A stretch of DNA of 9,236 nucleotides, taken from an uncultured Eubacterium sp. GTDB lineage: Bacteria; Bacillota; Clostridia; Lachnospirales; Lachnospiraceae. Both the position numbers and the translations under genes were made by a program. Below are positions 1-7,227 of the stretch, one piece after another (positions within the stretch are counted from its first letter, which is position 1; the number at the start of each line of letters is the position of its first letter). The notes below the pieces were generated by a model. That model saw only the letters and a program-made list of their open reading frames with translations. It searched no databases and was not told the DNA's origin. The stretch is from NCBI GenBank assembly GCA_910579145.1, contig CAJTTQ010000094.1:1-9236 (forward strand), written 5' to 3'.

Positions 1-831
1 CATACCTCCTCCGAGAAGATGGTTTTGATAGGACTTTTGTAACATGGAAAGGAACATATAGGTGCGGAAAATAGTCTCCGGTTCTAGAATGATGTCGTCG
101 TCCATCAGAAGGATATGCGTGAAATGATGCATTTTCTGCGCGCGGAGAGCTTCGAGCATGCAGCGGCCAAACCCGCCGGAGCCGCCGGCGTTTTTATTGT
201 AGACCACATGGATGTAAGCCTCGTTCAGTTCGTCGAGCGGGAGCGTGTTTCCGTTATCGGATACATATACATGGATGTGGCCATACAGGGCAGAATTGGG
301 ATTGTCGAGGATCCATGTACGGAGCGTCTGTAATGTTTTTTGTACAAACGGCTCGCGGCGGTAGGTGCAGATCCCGATGGCGAGAACGACCAGATTTTCC
401 GCAGCTGCGGGTGTTTCGTAATAACCGCCGGAAATACGGGTCTGACGTGCTGTTTTTACCGTGAGATAGTAGGTCCATGTAGGATCCTCCGGTGTAAACG
501 GCATGAAAAATGTACCGTGTCTCCGCTGGGGTTCGAATGCTTCGCACACCAGCTCATGGATGAGCTCGTCGCCATTCGTTTTTGTGCGGTACAGCGAAAC
601 ATGACACTTTTTGTTTACATGCAGCACGGCGTTTCCCTTGCGTACTTTTGTATATTCGTACCATTTCCCGCCGGAAAAGGAATTGAAGTATGTCAGAAAG
701 CTGATCTCGGTATCGGGTTCTAAAACCAGTTCCCCCTGTTCTAAACGGGCCGAACCGGATGTTACGTGGAAATACAAATCATTTTCTTCACATATTCCCT
801 GTTTGGGAAAGATCATATTTTGCAGAATCAT
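1..831 (-). CDS. GlfT2-like galactofuranosyltransferase, N-terminal part (partial)
   Basis: The frame is open from an ATG at 831 to the left edge, giving 277 residues with the C-terminus missing. A GGAGG at 837-841 lies 5 nt before the ATG and fixes the start. Residues 1-140 look like the beta-rich N-terminal domain of the GlfT2 family; the TYFNSF stretch (residues 47-52) resembles the conserved part of that domain. From about residue 148 a GT-A glycosyltransferase 2 domain begins (AIGICTYRRE), with SDNG at 191-194, NKNAGGSGGFGR at 212-223 and the metal- and nucleotide-binding triad MDDDI at 243-247. Family members transfer galactofuranose from UDP-Galf to a growing lipid-linked galactan on the cytoplasmic side. 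The gene follows the exporter ATPase after 49 bp on the same strand, so the polymer is probably handed to that exporter. Family assignment is good; galactofuranose specificity is inferred from the domain layout. Confidence 0.85.
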   Translation of the reverse strand, partial: MILQNMIFPKQGICEENDLYFHVTSGSARLEQGELVLEPDTEISFLTYFNSFSGGKWYEYTKVRKGNAVLHVNKKCHVSLYRTKTNGDELIHELVCEAFEPQRRHGTFFMPFTPEDPTWTYYLTVKTARQTRISGGYYETPAAAENLVVLAIGICTYRREPFVQKTLQTLRTWILDNPNSALYGHIHVYVSDNGNTLPLDELNEAYIHVVYNKNAGGSGGFGRCMLEALRAQKMHHFTHILLMDDDIILEPETIFRTYMFLSMLQKSYQNHLLGGGM

Positions 832-880
832 TATTTCCTCCAATTTGCGCAAAAAAGTCTGGGTGTGCGCGTACAAACTC

Positions 881-1624
881 TTATTTTTTCGTCATCGTCT
901 CCATATAGGCGTCGCATACTTCGTTTACTTCGCCGCATTTTTGTATGACACCCTGGTTGATCCAGACCGCATGGTTACACAATTTGCGTACCTGGTCGAT
1001 CGAGTGGGAGACGAAGAGGAGTGTCGTGCCGCCGCTCATCATTTCATCCATGCGCTTCAGGCATTTTTGCTGAAAGGCGTAGTCGCCGACGGCGAGTATT
1101 TCATCGACAATGAGGATGTCCGGTTTCACGATGGTGGCGACGGCGAATCCGAGTCTGGCCCGCATGCCGGAGGAGAAATTTTTGACCGGGGAATCCAGAA
1201 ATTTTTCGAGTTCGGCAAAGGCAACGATTTCATCGAAATGTTCTTCCATATATTTTTTCGAGTGCCCGAGGACGGTTCCGTTCAGGAATATGTTTTCCCT
1301 TGCCGTCAGGTTCATATCAAAGCCGGCGCCCAGTTCCAACAGGGGCGAGATCGTCCCGTTTACGACGACTTCGCCTTCATATGGTTTCAGGATGCCGCAG
1401 ATGGCTTTGAGTAATGTGGACTTGCCTGAGCCGTTGCTTCCGACCAGCGCCCATGCCTCTCCTTTTTTTACCTGGAAGGAGGCATTTTTGACAGCCAAAA
1501 ATTCCTGAAACAGCAGTTCCCGCTTGATCAGTTTTACAAAATATTCTTTTAAGTTGTCGATTTTTTCGGATGCCAGATTAAACCGGATCGTCACATTTCT
1601 TACGTCGATCGCTATATCATTCAC
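881..1624 (-). CDS. Polysaccharide ABC exporter ATP-binding protein (Wzt/TagH-like)
   Basis: A 247-aa cytoplasmic ATPase that would power export of a lipid-linked glycan by pairing with the permease encoded just upstream. Visible motifs are Walker A GSNGSGKST (62-70), ABC signature FSSGMRAR (150-157), Walker B with catalytic glutamate ILIVDEILAVGD (170-181) and the switch histidine in VSHS (His207). The N-terminal 45 residues carry the extra segment before the Walker A region seen in Wzt/TagH/RfbE proteins. The protein ends soon after the nucleotide-binding domain, so it lacks the C-terminal carbohydrate-binding domain found in some Wzt proteins. The start is GTG at 1624: a GGAGG at 1634-1638 lies 9 nt upstream and no ATG fits better. 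Only 15 bp separate it from the permease stop, so the two are almost certainly co-transcribed. The substrate cannot be read from the sequence. Confidence 0.93.
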   Translation of the reverse strand: MNDIAIDVRNVTIRFNLASEKIDNLKEYFVKLIKRELLFQEFLAVKNASFQVKKGEAWALVGSNGSGKSTLLKAICGILKPYEGEVVVNGTISPLLELGAGFDMNLTARENIFLNGTVLGHSKKYMEEHFDEIVAFAELEKFLDSPVKNFSSGMRARLGFAVATIVKPDILIVDEILAVGDYAFQQKCLKRMDEMMSGGTTLLFVSHSIDQVRKLCNHAVWINQGVIQKCGEVNEVCDAYMETMTKK

Positions 1625-1639
1625 GTTTTTCTACCTCCA

Positions 1640-2431
1640 TCAAATATAAAGGATAAATTTATTCTGAGTCTTTGTAAATACCCAGATACCGATCAGAAGA
1701 ATCAGTATGGCATCTATGGTTCCGTAAATGACCATACTGAGGTCGGGCAGCGTGTTATATAAGGTCAGGCAGCGCAGCTGCGTGACGTAGGCGTACATCG
1801 GGTTACAGTGCACGACGATATAGCGCAGGGGATCGGGCAGAAATTCGATCGGGTAAAACATCGGCGTCAGATAGAGCCACGCCGTGGTGATCGCGTTGTA
1901 AATATACTGGATATCCCGGAAAAATACGTTTGTCGCCGCTAAAAACAGGCCCAGGCCTAAATTGAATACAAACTCCTGCGCGAGAACGATGGGAAATAAA
2001 AGCAGATGCCACGAAAATGTCCCGCCGGTAAAGATCATGACGATCAGAAGCGCGCCCAGGGAAAAAATACAATCCACGAGTCCGCTCGTGATTTTGGAAA
2101 CCGTGAACACATATTTGGGTAGATATGTTTTTTTCAGCAGGGAAGCACTTGAGTTGATGGACTGGATCGCTGATTTGGTGGACAGGTTCATAAAATTGAA
2201 AATGACCTGGCCGCTCATGAGATAGATCGGATAATTCGGAATATTGCCGCGTTTAAACATATGGGAGAAGACGATCGCCATGATCGTCATGATAAACAGC
2301 GGGTTCAGGATGCTCCACAAATAACCGAGCACGCTGCGCCTGTATTTTAGTTTCAGGTCGCGGCTGACGAGCTGCCCCATTAAATCTTTGTATTTGATAA
2401 ATCCTTGTATTCTTGCAATAAATAAATTCAT
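1640..2431 (-). CDS. Polysaccharide ABC-2 type exporter permease (Wzm/TagG-like)
   Basis: A 263-aa integral membrane protein of the ABC-2 family and the channel half of a glycan exporter. The N-terminus has the diagnostic interfacial segment LVSRDLKLKYRRSVLGYLW (21-39), which is followed directly by the first membrane helix (about 40-57). Further hydrophobic helices lie at about 66-83, 107-135, 141-170 and 178-195 and near the C-terminus (235-253). The NVFFRDIQYI segment (168-177) and the YLTPMFYPIEFLP segment (187-199) are typical of TagG/Wzm proteins. The ATG at 2431 is preceded by GAGG and starts the conserved N-terminal helix, so it is well supported. Length is normal for the family. It is followed after 15 bp by the matching ATPase. 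A 73-bp gap separates it from the upstream GT2 gene; I see no convincing promoter or terminator in that gap. Confidence 0.93.
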   Translation of the reverse strand: MNLFIARIQGFIKYKDLMGQLVSRDLKLKYRRSVLGYLWSILNPLFIMTIMAIVFSHMFKRGNIPNYPIYLMSGQVIFNFMNLSTKSAIQSINSSASLLKKTYLPKYVFTVSKITSGLVDCIFSLGALLIVMIFTGGTFSWHLLLFPIVLAQEFVFNLGLGLFLAATNVFFRDIQYIYNAITTAWLYLTPMFYPIEFLPDPLRYIVVHCNPMYAYVTQLRCLTLYNTLPDLSMVIYGTIDAILILLIGIWVFTKTQNKFILYI

Positions 2432-2504
2432 ATTACCTCATTTCTGCCATGTGGGCGACGTCCGTTCTTTCAACTGAAATAGGAACGTTATCCGCGTGTA
2501 GTTC

Positions 2505-3509
2505 TTAGTCGTTACAGCGATAAGCATTCCGGCATGCCGCTGAAGCTGTCTGGTAGAGATGGTATCTGCTAAAGCGGAGCATTTTAACGGCCCGGTTTGT
2601 CACGCTGTGATACACTTGCGGATATTCTTTTTTTATTTTTTGATCTAAGCTGCGGATCTTTTCCTTATAAGCGGCACTGGGTGGAAAACTCAGATAAATC
2701 TTGATCTGGCTTACGAGGATGCGCGCAATCCCCCCTGCGATGTAGGACTGCCTGGCAGGAGATAGGTCATGCCGGCATTCCCGGTAAAAGTCGAGCAGAT
2801 GGGAGAGTACTGTTTCGTGGTGGCCGCAGTTTTTCTGCATGTTTCGGATGTCCATGCTCTGGGTCGTCATCCCCAGACGGTACATGTAGACGGGTTCTTC
2901 CAAAAAGACGATCGTTTTCAGCCACGGCACCGGGTACAGGATATATTCGGCATCGACATAGAAACAATGTTCATCGAGTTTCCGGCCCATGTTTTTTAAA
3001 ATGCTCGTGCGGAAGGTGGCCGCGTGCATGTTGATGTACACATGACGGCTGACTGCTTCCCAGTCATAGATCTGCCTGTATTTTTTTTCATTGAATTCGT
3101 AGTGTGGTGTTTCCTCGATCTGACCGCTTTTATCGTCAAAGCACTGATAATCCGTAACGATCAGGTCGGCGTCTGTCTGTTCCAAAAAGGAGAGGAGTTC
3201 GTGAAAACCCTTCTTTTTTACCCAGTCATCGCCGTCCACGGTTTTAAAATACTTCCCTTTGGCCTCTTCGATGCCCCGGTTTACCGTGGAGCCGTGTCCG
3301 CCGTTTTCTTTGTCGATCAGCCGGAATACGTCAGGATATGCTTGTTCATATGTCCTGGCAATGTCATTGACGCCTTCTCCGGAGCCGTCGTTGATGATCA
3401 GCACTTCCAGACGGTTTTTTGCATCAGGAAGCAAAAAGGATTCCAGGCATTGTGCCAGATACTTTTCCACATGGTATGCCGCGATGGAAATCGTCAGAAT
3501 CTTGTCCAT
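2505..3509 (-). CDS. Family 2 glycosyltransferase
   Basis: A 334-aa inverting GT-A glycosyltransferase, probably cytoplasmic or peripheral to the membrane, that adds one sugar to the surface glycan. The N-terminal catalytic domain shows TISIAAYHVEKYLAQCLESF (6-25), the nucleotide-binding IINDGSGEG (38-46), KENGGHGSTVNRGI (67-80) and the metal-binding DGDD (92-95). The second half (about 105-330) carries the aromatic- and charge-rich tail common in these enzymes, with no clear membrane helix. Donor and acceptor sugars cannot be told. The ATG at 3509 has a GGAGG 12 nt upstream, a little far but the best available. The gene lies 58 bp after the GT4 gene and 73 bp before the permease, all on one strand, so it belongs to the same glycan operon. 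Confidence 0.9.
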   Translation of the reverse strand: MDKILTISIAAYHVEKYLAQCLESFLLPDAKNRLEVLIINDGSGEGVNDIARTYEQAYPDVFRLIDKENGGHGSTVNRGIEEAKGKYFKTVDGDDWVKKKGFHELLSFLEQTDADLIVTDYQCFDDKSGQIEETPHYEFNEKKYRQIYDWEAVSRHVYINMHAATFRTSILKNMGRKLDEHCFYVDAEYILYPVPWLKTIVFLEEPVYMYRLGMTTQSMDIRNMQKNCGHHETVLSHLLDFYRECRHDLSPARQSYIAGGIARILVSQIKIYLSFPPSAAYKEKIRSLDQKIKKEYPQVYHSVTNRAVKMLRFSRYHLYQTASAACRNAYRCND

Positions 3510-3567
3510 TATTTATTTAAGCCTCCAAAGAAATCTAAGTAGATTATATACCAGTACTGCCTGATTT

Positions 3568-4749
3568 TCAAGTTCTTTCCGACAGAATCGTCTTTTGGTA
3601 GATGGTTCTCATCTGTTCGCTTGTCCGCTCGGTCGAGAATCGTAAGATCCGTTCCTTATTCCATTCCCCCATCTCCCGCGCGAGTTCTCCGTGTTCCCGA
3701 ATGTGCCGGATGGCGTCGGCATATTCGGAAGGTTCGCCTTTCTCCACGAGGATGCCGCCTTTTAGATTTTCGATCAGGTCTACATTTCCGCGGATCTGTT
3801 TTGCCACGACGGGAAGCCCTGCCCGCATCGCCTCCATGACGGCTACGGACAATCCTTCGCGCAGCGAGGGGAACAGGAACAGATTGGACGCGGAGAGGAT
3901 CTGTTCGATGTCGGAGCGGTAGCCGGCGAAGATGACCTGTGTTTCCAGGCTGTGTTCGGTGACAAACTGTTCTAGCTCTTCCCGTAAGTGTCCTGTGCCG
4001 CAAATGATGTATTTGAGGGAAGGATCGCGGTACGAGGCGAGCATCCGCAGAATCTCGACGTGATTTTTATTGGCATTGAGTTCTCCGACGCTCACCAGTA
4101 CGAAATCGGTTTCGCAAATTCCGAATTCCTGCCGGATTTTGTGGCGGATGGTTTGTCGTTTTCCGTCTGTGGCAGGATCGGAGGGATCGTTTGTTTCGAC
4201 GTTCACCTGAATGCCGACACCGGATATTTTTTCGACCCGCCCGCGTATAGGGAAGGTGCAGGCCCGCCGGTAGTCCTCCTCGTTGATCGTGATGAGGCAG
4301 TCGGTGCAGCGCGCCAGCCACCGCTCGGGGAGGTAGTACAGCCAGTTTTGTAACGGAGCGCCGGTGTAAAAGTGGAAGCCATGTGTGGTGTAAAGGACAG
4401 GCACGAGTCGCTTTTCTTTCCGTCGTACCGCCTGTGCCGCGATCCTGGTGATCACGCCGGTCATCGGCATATGGCAGTGGATCAGGTCAAACGATTCATC
4501 AAGCATGAGTTGTTTCAATGCCAGGTAGCAGGAGCGGACGGCAGGAGAGAAGGGGGAGCGGCAGAACGGGATGTGGTGGCAGATGATTCCTGTTCCGTCC
4601 AGCCGGCTGTTATCCGGGCCATAAACGACCGTATCAAAATTAGCAGCATAGTGAACCTCATATCCAAAATGCTGCAGAATTTTTACGTTATTCATTTCAA
4701 ACTGCGGGACAAAACCGCTTACCCGCGTGACGATTAGTGCTTTTTTCAT
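3568..4749 (-). CDS. Family 4 glycosyltransferase (GT-B)
   Basis: A 393-aa retaining glycosyltransferase of the GT4 family, the type that adds an early sugar to capsule or exopolysaccharide repeat units. The N-terminal Rossmann half has KALIVTRVSGFVPQFEMNN (3-21) and the DLIHCHMPMTGVI segment (88-100). The C-terminal donor-binding half has LVSVGELNANKNH (218-230), IICGTG (248-253) and LFPSLREGLSVAVMEAMRAG (292-311), which includes the conserved E-x7-E pair Glu298 and Glu306. I chose the ATG at 4749 over an in-frame TTG eight codons earlier, because the protein then begins at the usual MKKALIV strand and a GGGG tract lies just upstream. That ATG overlaps, as ATGA, the stop of a minus-strand frame that has no start of its own (4746-4973). 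This suggests GT4 was once translationally coupled to a gene now truncated. Its sugar specificity is unknown. Confidence 0.92.
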   Translation of the reverse strand: MKKALIVTRVSGFVPQFEMNNVKILQHFGYEVHYAANFDTVVYGPDNSRLDGTGIICHHIPFCRSPFSPAVRSCYLALKQLMLDESFDLIHCHMPMTGVITRIAAQAVRRKEKRLVPVLYTTHGFHFYTGAPLQNWLYYLPERWLARCTDCLITINEEDYRRACTFPIRGRVEKISGVGIQVNVETNDPSDPATDGKRQTIRHKIRQEFGICETDFVLVSVGELNANKNHVEILRMLASYRDPSLKYIICGTGHLREELEQFVTEHSLETQVIFAGYRSDIEQILSASNLFLFPSLREGLSVAVMEAMRAGLPVVAKQIRGNVDLIENLKGGILVEKGEPSEYADAIRHIREHGELAREMGEWNKERILRFSTERTSEQMRTIYQKTILSERT

Positions 4750-4973
4750 AAGTCCCCGCTTTCGTTGTTCCAAACGCCTAATCTTCGTAAAATAGATATG
4801 GGATATGGTTCTACGATATATATCCCTAAGGAATCAAGACATATCGCATGGAAAGGTTTACTTTCAAGTATTTTGTAATTCTTCAGATTAAAATATACTG
4901 GATGATCTTGTCGGCAAAGCTCTAGGTGCCTCCGTGCAGGTTTACGACAAAAGATCAAGTTGATTGTTTCTCT
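4746..4973 (-). pseudogene. Likely 3' remnant of the gene formerly upstream of the GT4 gene
   Basis: A minus-strand frame is open for 75 codons and ends in TGA at 4748-4746, which shares ATGA with the GT4 start at 4749. It has no ATG: the only possible starts are a TTG at 4958 and weaker codons, and a TAG at 4974-4976 closes the frame upstream. The translation is protein-like, for example CLDSLGIYIVEPYPISILRR, but I recognise no family. An ATGA overlap is common for tightly coupled operon genes, so I read this as the surviving C-terminal tail of a gene cut off by the adjacent plus-strand cassette. It could instead be a chance frame in a leader region. Confidence 0.4.
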
Positions 4974-5008
4974 CTATTAAGTGGTGAAATATTAAGATAC
5001 CTCCTGCT

Positions 5009-5022
5009 TTTGTGTGCACAAA
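5009..5022. promoter_or_regulatory. Short inverted repeat, possible operator
   Basis: TTTGTG and CACAAA form a perfect 6-bp inverted repeat around a 2-bp centre, about 57 bp before the -35 box of the cassette promoter. It could bind a dimeric regulator, but such short palindromes are expected by chance in AT-rich DNA and no second copy was seen. Confidence 0.15.
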
Positions 5023-5078
5023 TATTCTATCAAATCTGTCTGTTTCTGTCAATGTGGCAGGTTTTGTATTCTAAGCTA

Positions 5079-5107
5079 TTGAAAAAATGGAAGAAGTGTA
5101 TTAAAAT
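5079..5107 (+). promoter_or_regulatory. Sigma-A type promoter for the plus-strand cassette
   Basis: TTGAAA (5079-5084) and TAAAAT (5102-5107) are separated by exactly 17 bp and match the housekeeping consensus at 4 of 6 and 5 of 6 positions. Transcription would begin near 5114, giving a leader of about 45 nt before the ATG at 5159. The four genes downstream are tightly packed up to the terminator at 7829, so this one promoter can account for the whole cassette. Confidence 0.65.
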
Positions 5108-5145
5108 GTTATCAAACTGTTGTGTATTGTAAAAAGATTGCTGAA

Positions 5146-5152
5146 TAAGGAG
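5146..5152 (+). promoter_or_regulatory. Ribosome binding site of the MBL-fold gene
   Basis: TAAGGAG lies 6 nt before the ATG at 5159. It decides the start against the in-frame TTG at 5120, which would add 13 residues and has no such site. Confidence 0.75.
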
Positions 5153-5158
5153 TTACCG

Positions 5159-6553
5159 ATGAACACACCTTTGTCTACACTGTGGGATAGATTGATCGAT
5201 ATATATAACAGATTAGGTACAGACAGTCCGGAACAGTGTAAAAATGATATAGAAAACTGCGTTGAATATATATACAGTAGTGAGAAGTTGGTTTATCCTG
5301 CTCATTTGTCCGTTTTCCTGACTGCTTTGTCGAATCATTGTAATATTATAGATGCGGCAGAGCAGGCAGCGAAATGTGTGGGAGAGTGTGGACAGTGTGT
5401 GGTCTGCAGGAAATGTGCCAGCAAATTTTATTCCATTTTGCAGAAAAAATTAGTCGAACGAGCACTTCCGATGGAAATGGCTGATTATTTTTCAAACAAT
5501 AGTCAGTTACAGTATTATGTCTCTGCGTATGAAAATGTTAAGCAAAGCAGGGATATCAATAATTCGTTGTTGTGTCTGAAAGGTTTTTCATCATCAACAC
5601 CTATGATAAACTCTGCCGTATTTAGTAAAAATACTTGTGTTGGAGGAGGGTTTTATTTAAACGTAAATGGATTTGGCGTTGTGATTGATCCAGGGATAGG
5701 TTTTGTGGAAAATATGCACAGAGAAGGGATTTTTATTGAAGACATAAATGCTGTAATAGTAACACATGATCATCTAGATCATAATAAAGATATAGGAACT
5801 ATTTCTGCATTACAACATGATTTGAATCAATATTATAAGCATCGTACAAGGTTTTATAAAAAATATTTTGATCAGATTGATAATCCAGAACATGAGATTT
5901 CTTGGTGGTTGGATGAAGGAACACAGAAAAATCATGAATCGAATAAGTTGATTTTTTTAAATAGCGTGGGATTGTCAAATTGTACTGAATGGACAAAACT
6001 TTCAGAAGAGATTTCGTTCATGGCATTTCGAACGGAACATATGAAAGAGGGAGTATCTTACGGGATTAAGTGCAGGATAAGTACAAAAGAGAAAGAGATT
6101 GTTATTGGATATACATCGGATACTAGATTTTTTCCGGAACTTTTGGAGTATCTTCAGGAAGCGGATATTATTATCTTTAATATTAGCGACATATATGAAA
6201 AGGATATTCGCGGTAATAAGTCTAAAAGCAATCATTTGGGTTATGATGGAAGTGTTCGAATACTAAAAAGCAGTAAATTGTCTTATCAACTAGCAATTGC
6301 GTCGGAATTTTGTTGTACAAATGGTGATTATAGGATGAAATTAGTTAAGAAATTAAGAGAACAAGCCGAATTAAATAAACAGAGAAATGTTATCGCAGGT
6401 GAGGTTGGCATGCAAGTGTCATTAGATAAAATGAAAGTGGTTTGTAGTCGTTGTAAATGTACAGAATCGTTAAGTAACGTAGTTGTGATTGCACCTGAAT
6501 GTGAGTTCGGGAAAATAGAGTATATTTGCAGTCAATGTAGAGAAATTGGGTAA
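5159..6553 (+). CDS. Cysteine-rich MBL-fold metallo-hydrolase with C-terminal zinc ribbon
   Basis: A 464-aa soluble protein with no signal peptide. Residues 1-140 are an extra N-terminal region, mostly helical, with a cysteine cluster spaced C-x3-C-x2-C-x2-C-x2-C (Cys73, 77, 80, 83, 86). The metallo-beta-lactamase domain (about 145-420) contains DPG (177-179), the metal motif THDHLDH (His203, His205, Asp207, His208), a further His294, Asp321 in YTSDTRFF and His359 in NHLGYDG. This is the full ligand set of the two-metal RNase Z-like and phosphodiesterase branch, so a phosphodiester or nucleotide substrate is likely, though unproven. The tail has CxxC pairs at 429/432 and 457/460 that fit a zinc ribbon. 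The protein has 20 cysteines in all. It is the first gene of a four-gene AT-rich cassette. RNase, cyclic-nucleotide phosphodiesterase or another hydrolase are all possible. Confidence 0.85.
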   Translation: MNTPLSTLWDRLIDIYNRLGTDSPEQCKNDIENCVEYIYSSEKLVYPAHLSVFLTALSNHCNIIDAAEQAAKCVGECGQCVVCRKCASKFYSILQKKLVERALPMEMADYFSNNSQLQYYVSAYENVKQSRDINNSLLCLKGFSSSTPMINSAVFSKNTCVGGGFYLNVNGFGVVIDPGIGFVENMHREGIFIEDINAVIVTHDHLDHNKDIGTISALQHDLNQYYKHRTRFYKKYFDQIDNPEHEISWWLDEGTQKNHESNKLIFLNSVGLSNCTEWTKLSEEISFMAFRTEHMKEGVSYGIKCRISTKEKEIVIGYTSDTRFFPELLEYLQEADIIIFNISDIYEKDIRGNKSKSNHLGYDGSVRILKSSKLSYQLAIASEFCCTNGDYRMKLVKKLREQAELNKQRNVIAGEVGMQVSLDKMKVVCSRCKCTESLSNVVVIAPECEFGKIEYICSQCREIG

Positions 6554-6601
6554 AAAGTTGTTGACGGTATGAGAATAGTACGATATAATGGAGGAAAATT
6601 G

Positions 6602-7027
6602 ATGAAAGATTATGAACATATGATGATCGCAATTGAAGAGTTCATCTGCCATGATATTGCAGCTGTGATATGTGTGGAAAATTATTATGGAAAGTCCATT
6701 CCAAAGGCATTTCGTAATGTTTTTGATCTTTTTTCTTTATACAGAAAAGATTTTGAAGAAAATAAAAAGGAATATGAGAATGACTCGGTGGATGGCGAGA
6801 TTCAGTTTCGGATGAGATGCCGTAAAAAAAAGGAAGAAATGTTAGGATTTTTTTTGGAGGAATTGGAGAAGATAAATCCTGAGATAGATTTTGAACAGGA
6901 AGTGGCGGGATATTTGAAGGATTTGGATAATGAAGATATACAAACTTCCGAGATGACTTTGGATCTCTATCCTATGTTGATTTCATTGATTAGAAAAAGG
7001 GAAGAAGAGGTATTGGCAAATGATTGA
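6602..7027 (+). CDS. Hypothetical acidic helical protein, second gene of cassette
   Basis: A 141-aa protein that I do not recognise. The ATG at 6602 follows GGAGG (6590-6594) by 7 nt; the longer frame from 6569 lacks such a site. It is predicted all-helical by eye, rich in Glu, Lys and Asp, with a basic patch RCRKKKEEM (72-80) and no signal peptide or membrane segment. AFRNVFDLF (36-44) resembles the NFRDALFHF stretch of the fourth gene, with Arg and Asn at the same places but no following His. It could therefore be an inactive helical relative of that protein, though the similarity is short. Its end overlaps the next start by 8 bp (ATGATTGA), so the two are translationally coupled. A role as partner or regulator of the MBL-fold enzyme is inferred only from the operon. 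Confidence 0.8.
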   Translation: MKDYEHMMIAIEEFICHDIAAVICVENYYGKSIPKAFRNVFDLFSLYRKDFEENKKEYENDSVDGEIQFRMRCRKKKEEMLGFFLEELEKINPEIDFEQEVAGYLKDLDNEDIQTSEMTLDLYPMLISLIRKREEEVLAND

Positions 7028-7220
7028 AAATTTTGATGAAAGGTATGCAAAATTGCTGAGTGGTGTGCAAAAGGAATCCTGTGTTATGTTGTCGTCCGTT
7101 GAAAGCAGAGGTGGTTATTTATGCCAGCCTCAAGAAATTGTTACCTCAAAGGATGATATTCAATGTGCGGAGGATGCTTTTATCATGAGATATTGTCTGG
7201 GGACAATTTCAGAAGTATAG
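7020..7220 (+). CDS. Small four-cysteine hypothetical protein, third gene of cassette
   Basis: A 66-aa protein that I do not recognise. The ATG at 7020 overlaps the end of the previous gene by 8 bp, and an AGAGG lies about 9 nt upstream, so it is probably translated. It has four cysteines (21, 35, 49, 59) with roughly even spacing of 14, 14 and 10, a GG at 31-32, no membrane segment and no signal peptide. It could be a small metal-binding subunit, an adaptor or the small partner of a toxin-like pair; nothing in the sequence decides. Only 7 bp separate it from the following gene. A frameshift joining it to the fourth gene was considered but is not supported, because the fourth gene has its own ATG. 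Confidence 0.6.
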   Translation: MIENFDERYAKLLSGVQKESCVMLSSVESRGGYLCQPQEIVTSKDDIQCAEDAFIMRYCLGTISEV

Positions 7221-7227
7221 TGTAGTC

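Noticed and set aside
254..547. 97-codon minus-strand open frame
   Set aside because: It overlaps the GlfT2-like gene in another frame; the latter reads through the whole region with family motifs and a strong ribosome site.
611..1414. 267-codon plus-strand open frame
   Set aside because: It lies antisense to the well-supported ABC ATPase and the GlfT2-like gene, has no good ribosome site and no recognisable motifs; it is a by-product of their codon use.
3024..3542. 172-codon plus-strand open frame
   Set aside because: It is antisense to the GT2 gene, whose catalytic motifs are clear on the other strand.
4980..5158. Small plus-strand gene or riboswitch in the cassette leader
   Set aside because: The frame at 4926-5132 has no ribosome site and contains the promoter; no riboswitch core or stable leader structure could be recognised by eye.
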